Of a DNA stretch of 6,249 bases, positions 4,127 to 6,249 are shown in pieces. A program made the translations under genes and the position numbers. The DNA comes from Thermoplasmata archaeon. Its GTDB lineage: Archaea; Thermoplasmatota; Thermoplasmata; Lutacidiplasmatales; UBA184. The notes beneath the pieces are model-generated. The model made no database searches. It was not told where the DNA came from and saw only the letters and a program-made list of their open reading frames with translations. How positions within the stretch are numbered: the stretch's first letter is position 1; each line of letters opens with the position of its first letter. The DNA is taken from contig JASHVI010000063.1 in the NCBI GenBank assembly GCA_030039525.1, positions 1 through 6,249 of the forward strand. The letters run 5' to 3'.

Positions 4127-6249
4127 ATGGAGTCGCAGGGCTGGCCGTGGTGGCGCAAGCACGGGCTCGTGCTCGCGCTCCTCTCGACCGCCTTCGCGAT
4201 CGCCTTCGCGGTGCGGACGATCTGGATGTACCCCCTGATCGCCCAGACCGGTCCCTCCTACCTCTTCGGGGGCGGCTCCGACTCCTTCTACCACTTCCGG
4301 GTCTCGTACTACATCGTCCAGAACCACCGCAACCTGATCTTCGATCCGCTGCTCAACTACCCGAACGGGGCGATCAACCCCCGCGAGCCGCTGTTCGACT
4401 GGATGAACGCCATCCTCGGCATCATCTTCGCGGGGCTCTGGGGCGGCAACACGGTCGCCTCGACCTCCTACTTCATCGAGCTGCAGGGCCCGCTGTGGGC
4501 CGCCCTCGGCGTCTTCCCGGTCTACCTCATCGGGAAGGAGATCACGGACCGGCGGGTCGGCGTCGTCGCGGCGTTCCTCTACGCGATCTCCGTCGGGAAC
4601 ATCGACTCGTCGACCTTCGGCTACGCGAACTACCTCTCGTTCTACATGTTCTTCATCCTCCTCACGGTCTACGCCTACCTGAGGACGATCCGCGCCTGTG
4701 GGACGCGGAAGTGGGTCGCGAGCTACCGGAAGCCCTCGGACATCGTCGCCGGGATCCGGGGGTTCGTCCGCACCGAGCGCACGGCGTTCAAATGGGCCGT
4801 CTTCACCGGGGTCTGCTTCGGCGCCCTCGCCCTCGCCTGGCAGGGATTCTCGTTCTTCGTCGCGGCCGTCGTGATCTTCATGATCCTCCTCCTGCTCATC
4901 GAGCGGATCCGGAAGGTCGACTCCTTCGGCCTCTACCTCGCGACGTGGATCGTCGGCGTCGTCGGCTTCCCGATGGCGCTGCCGTACTACTACGTGCAGG
5001 GCCTCGCGCTCGACTGGTTCGGGCTCCCCTTCCTCGTCTTCGCCGGGGGGCTCCTCATCGTCCTCCCGCTCGTCCTGCTGCGTGACTCGCCCTGGATCGT
5101 CTCGATCCCGGCGTTCCTCGTGGTCGCCGCGGCCGGGATCCTCTCGATCGACGTGATCAACCACGCGCAGTTCGAGAACATCATCACGGGGCAGGGCTAC
5201 TTCGTCAAGACCCTCATCTACTCGACCGTCGCCGAGGCGCAGGCCCCCTCGATCGACTCCCTCATCGTCGGCTACGGGGTCCTCACGTTCTTCGTCGCCT
5301 TCATCGGCCTCGCGCTCTGGTCCTGGCGGGCGATCCGGGGCCGGTTCCCGAGGGTCCTCGTCTTCGGGATCGTCTTCGCCCTCATCAGCGTCTACCTCCC
5401 GATCTCGGCGGCGAAGTTCTTCCTGCTCGGGTCGGCGGCCTTCGCCCTCCTGCCGGCCGAGGCGATCATCAAGGCCCTCGACATCGCCGGGCTCCCGAAG
5501 CTCCGGCGCTCGGTGAGCCAGCTCTCCGACCGGCGGAGCCAGGTCGCCGCCTTCCGGAGGGCCTTCAAGGTCCGCAACGCGGTCATCCTCCTCGCGCTCG
5601 TCGGGCTCGTCCTCCCCAACCTCTGGTACGCGATGGACGCCGGGATCTCCTACAACAACAAGGCGACCTTCGACGACCAGATCTACGCCTCGCTCCCCGC
5701 CGTCCTGCAGACGGCGCCGGCGAACGCCTCGAGCTTCTACCTTGGCGCGGCCGGCACCGACCTCGACACCCCGCCGCAGTACGACGAGGCGGGGTACAAC
5801 TGGTTAGCGCAGCAGGACCAGAATCTTCCGCCGGCCGAGCGGCCGGCGTTCGTGAGCTGGTGGGACTACGGGTTCCAGGCGATCGCTCAGGGGGACCACC
5901 CCTCCGTCGCCGACAACTTCCAGAACGGGATCGATCCCTCCGGGAACTTCCTCCTCGCCCAGAACGAGTCGCTCGCGATCGGCGTCCTCACGACGGCCCT
6001 GCTCGTCGCCGAGCAGAAGGCCTCCGGGGACGTCACGCTCCCGGCGGCGCTCAACCAGGTCCTCGCCTCCGACGGCGTCGACCTCGCCGCGCTCCACACG
6101 CTCCTCAGCGACCGGAGCTACGACATGCAGCTCGTCGAGAGCCACCCGGGGCGCTACCTCCCCGTGGACCCGGCGAACCTCGACGGCGAGAACGCCCTCT
6201 ACGACACCGTGAGCTACGAGCTCGCGAACACGCTCCCGCTCTCGGGCGT
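4127..6249 (+). CDS. aglB: Archaeal oligosaccharyltransferase (Stt3/AglB), 3' end beyond window
   Basis: The frame is open from ATG4127 through 707 codons to the window edge, so the C-terminus is missing. The enzyme transfers a lipid-linked glycan to asparagine in N-X-S/T sequons on the outer face of the cytoplasmic membrane. Residues 1 to about 506 form the multi-helix membrane part: the first helix is at about 13-36 and the last at about 482-500 (VRNAVILLALVGLVLP). The first outer loop has GGGSDSFYHFR (48-58), where D52 should bind the metal and H56/R58 belong to the usual signature. A second conserved stretch is NPREPLFDW (84-92). The family's second acidic motif falls at GYANYLS (165-171), with N168 where Asp is normal. 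TVAE (367-370), the TIXE-type motif, keeps E370. The soluble domain carries the signature WWDYG (578-582), followed by SVADNFQNG, which helps bind the acceptor sequon. AglB proteins are usually about 750-1000 residues, so perhaps 50-300 residues lie outside. An isolated TATA box and GGAGG support this start. The two upstream exported proteins are sequon-rich and are candidate acceptors. Confidence 0.95.
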   Translation, partial: MESQGWPWWRKHGLVLALLSTAFAIAFAVRTIWMYPLIAQTGPSYLFGGGSDSFYHFRVSYYIVQNHRNLIFDPLLNYPNGAINPREPLFDWMNAILGIIFAGLWGGNTVASTSYFIELQGPLWAALGVFPVYLIGKEITDRRVGVVAAFLYAISVGNIDSSTFGYANYLSFYMFFILLTVYAYLRTIRACGTRKWVASYRKPSDIVAGIRGFVRTERTAFKWAVFTGVCFGALALAWQGFSFFVAAVVIFMILLLLIERIRKVDSFGLYLATWIVGVVGFPMALPYYYVQGLALDWFGLPFLVFAGGLLIVLPLVLLRDSPWIVSIPAFLVVAAAGILSIDVINHAQFENIITGQGYFVKTLIYSTVAEAQAPSIDSLIVGYGVLTFFVAFIGLALWSWRAIRGRFPRVLVFGIVFALISVYLPISAAKFFLLGSAAFALLPAEAIIKALDIAGLPKLRRSVSQLSDRRSQVAAFRRAFKVRNAVILLALVGLVLPNLWYAMDAGISYNNKATFDDQIYASLPAVLQTAPANASSFYLGAAGTDLDTPPQYDEAGYNWLAQQDQNLPPAERPAFVSWWDYGFQAIAQGDHPSVADNFQNGIDPSGNFLLAQNESLAIGVLTTALLVAEQKASGDVTLPAALNQVLASDGVDLAALHTLLSDRSYDMQLVESHPGRYLPVDPANLDGENALYDTVSYELANTLPLSG

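Noticed and set aside
4079..5164. Minus-strand 361-codon open frame antisense to aglB
   Set aside because: Its product is an Asp/Glu/Arg/Val-rich repetitive sequence that mirrors the C- and G-rich codons of the membrane-protein gene opposite. It has no recognisable domain and covers the aglB promoter and start.
5392..6145. Three short minus-strand open frames under the C-terminal part of aglB
   Set aside because: They lie opposite the conserved WWDYG region and other well-conserved codons, and have no start signals or domains of their own.

Overview
This window is very GC-rich, and nearly every third codon position is G or C. It looks archaeal. The right-hand gene is an AglB/Stt3-type oligosaccharyltransferase, preceded by an archaeal-style TATA element (TATTTATA) and a GGAGG Shine-Dalgarno sequence. 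The wording around its catalytic motif (SWWDYGFQ, then SVADNFQNG) resembles Thermoplasmatota/Euryarchaeota proteins as I remember them. A high-GC Thermoplasmatota-like archaeon is therefore my best guess, but it is an inference and no marker gene is present to test it.

There are four genes. (1) 56-2245 (+) encodes a large cell-surface protein with an N-terminal membrane anchor, a von Willebrand factor A-like domain whose metal site looks degenerate, a beta-rich and cysteine-containing second half, a proline-rich stalk, and a short hydrophobic segment plus tail at the C-terminus. (2) 2285-2989 (-), convergent with gene 1, encodes a soluble protein with three zinc ribbons of identical spacing and an Arg/Gly-rich tail. 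A perfect GC-rich inverted repeat fills the 39-bp gap between the two stop codons. (3) 3145-4005 (+), divergent from gene 2, encodes a secreted protein of unrecognised family with a signal peptide, six cysteines and six N-glycosylation sequons. (4) 4127 to the right edge (+) is the oligosaccharyltransferase, cut off by the window end.

Two of the four genes encode exported proteins rich in N-X-S/T sequons, and a third encodes the enzyme that glycosylates such sequons. A cell-surface or S-layer glycoprotein neighbourhood is a reasonable reading. The zinc-ribbon gene has no obvious link to that theme.

The points most worth a second look are an abrupt change of synonymous codon choice inside gene 1 (C-ending to G-ending codons near base 1070), the degenerate vWA metal site, the identically spaced triple zinc ribbon, and the replaced acidic motif in the oligosaccharyltransferase. 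No intergenic stretch exceeds about 155 bases. I saw no RNA genes, CRISPR arrays, insertion sequences or tRNAs.
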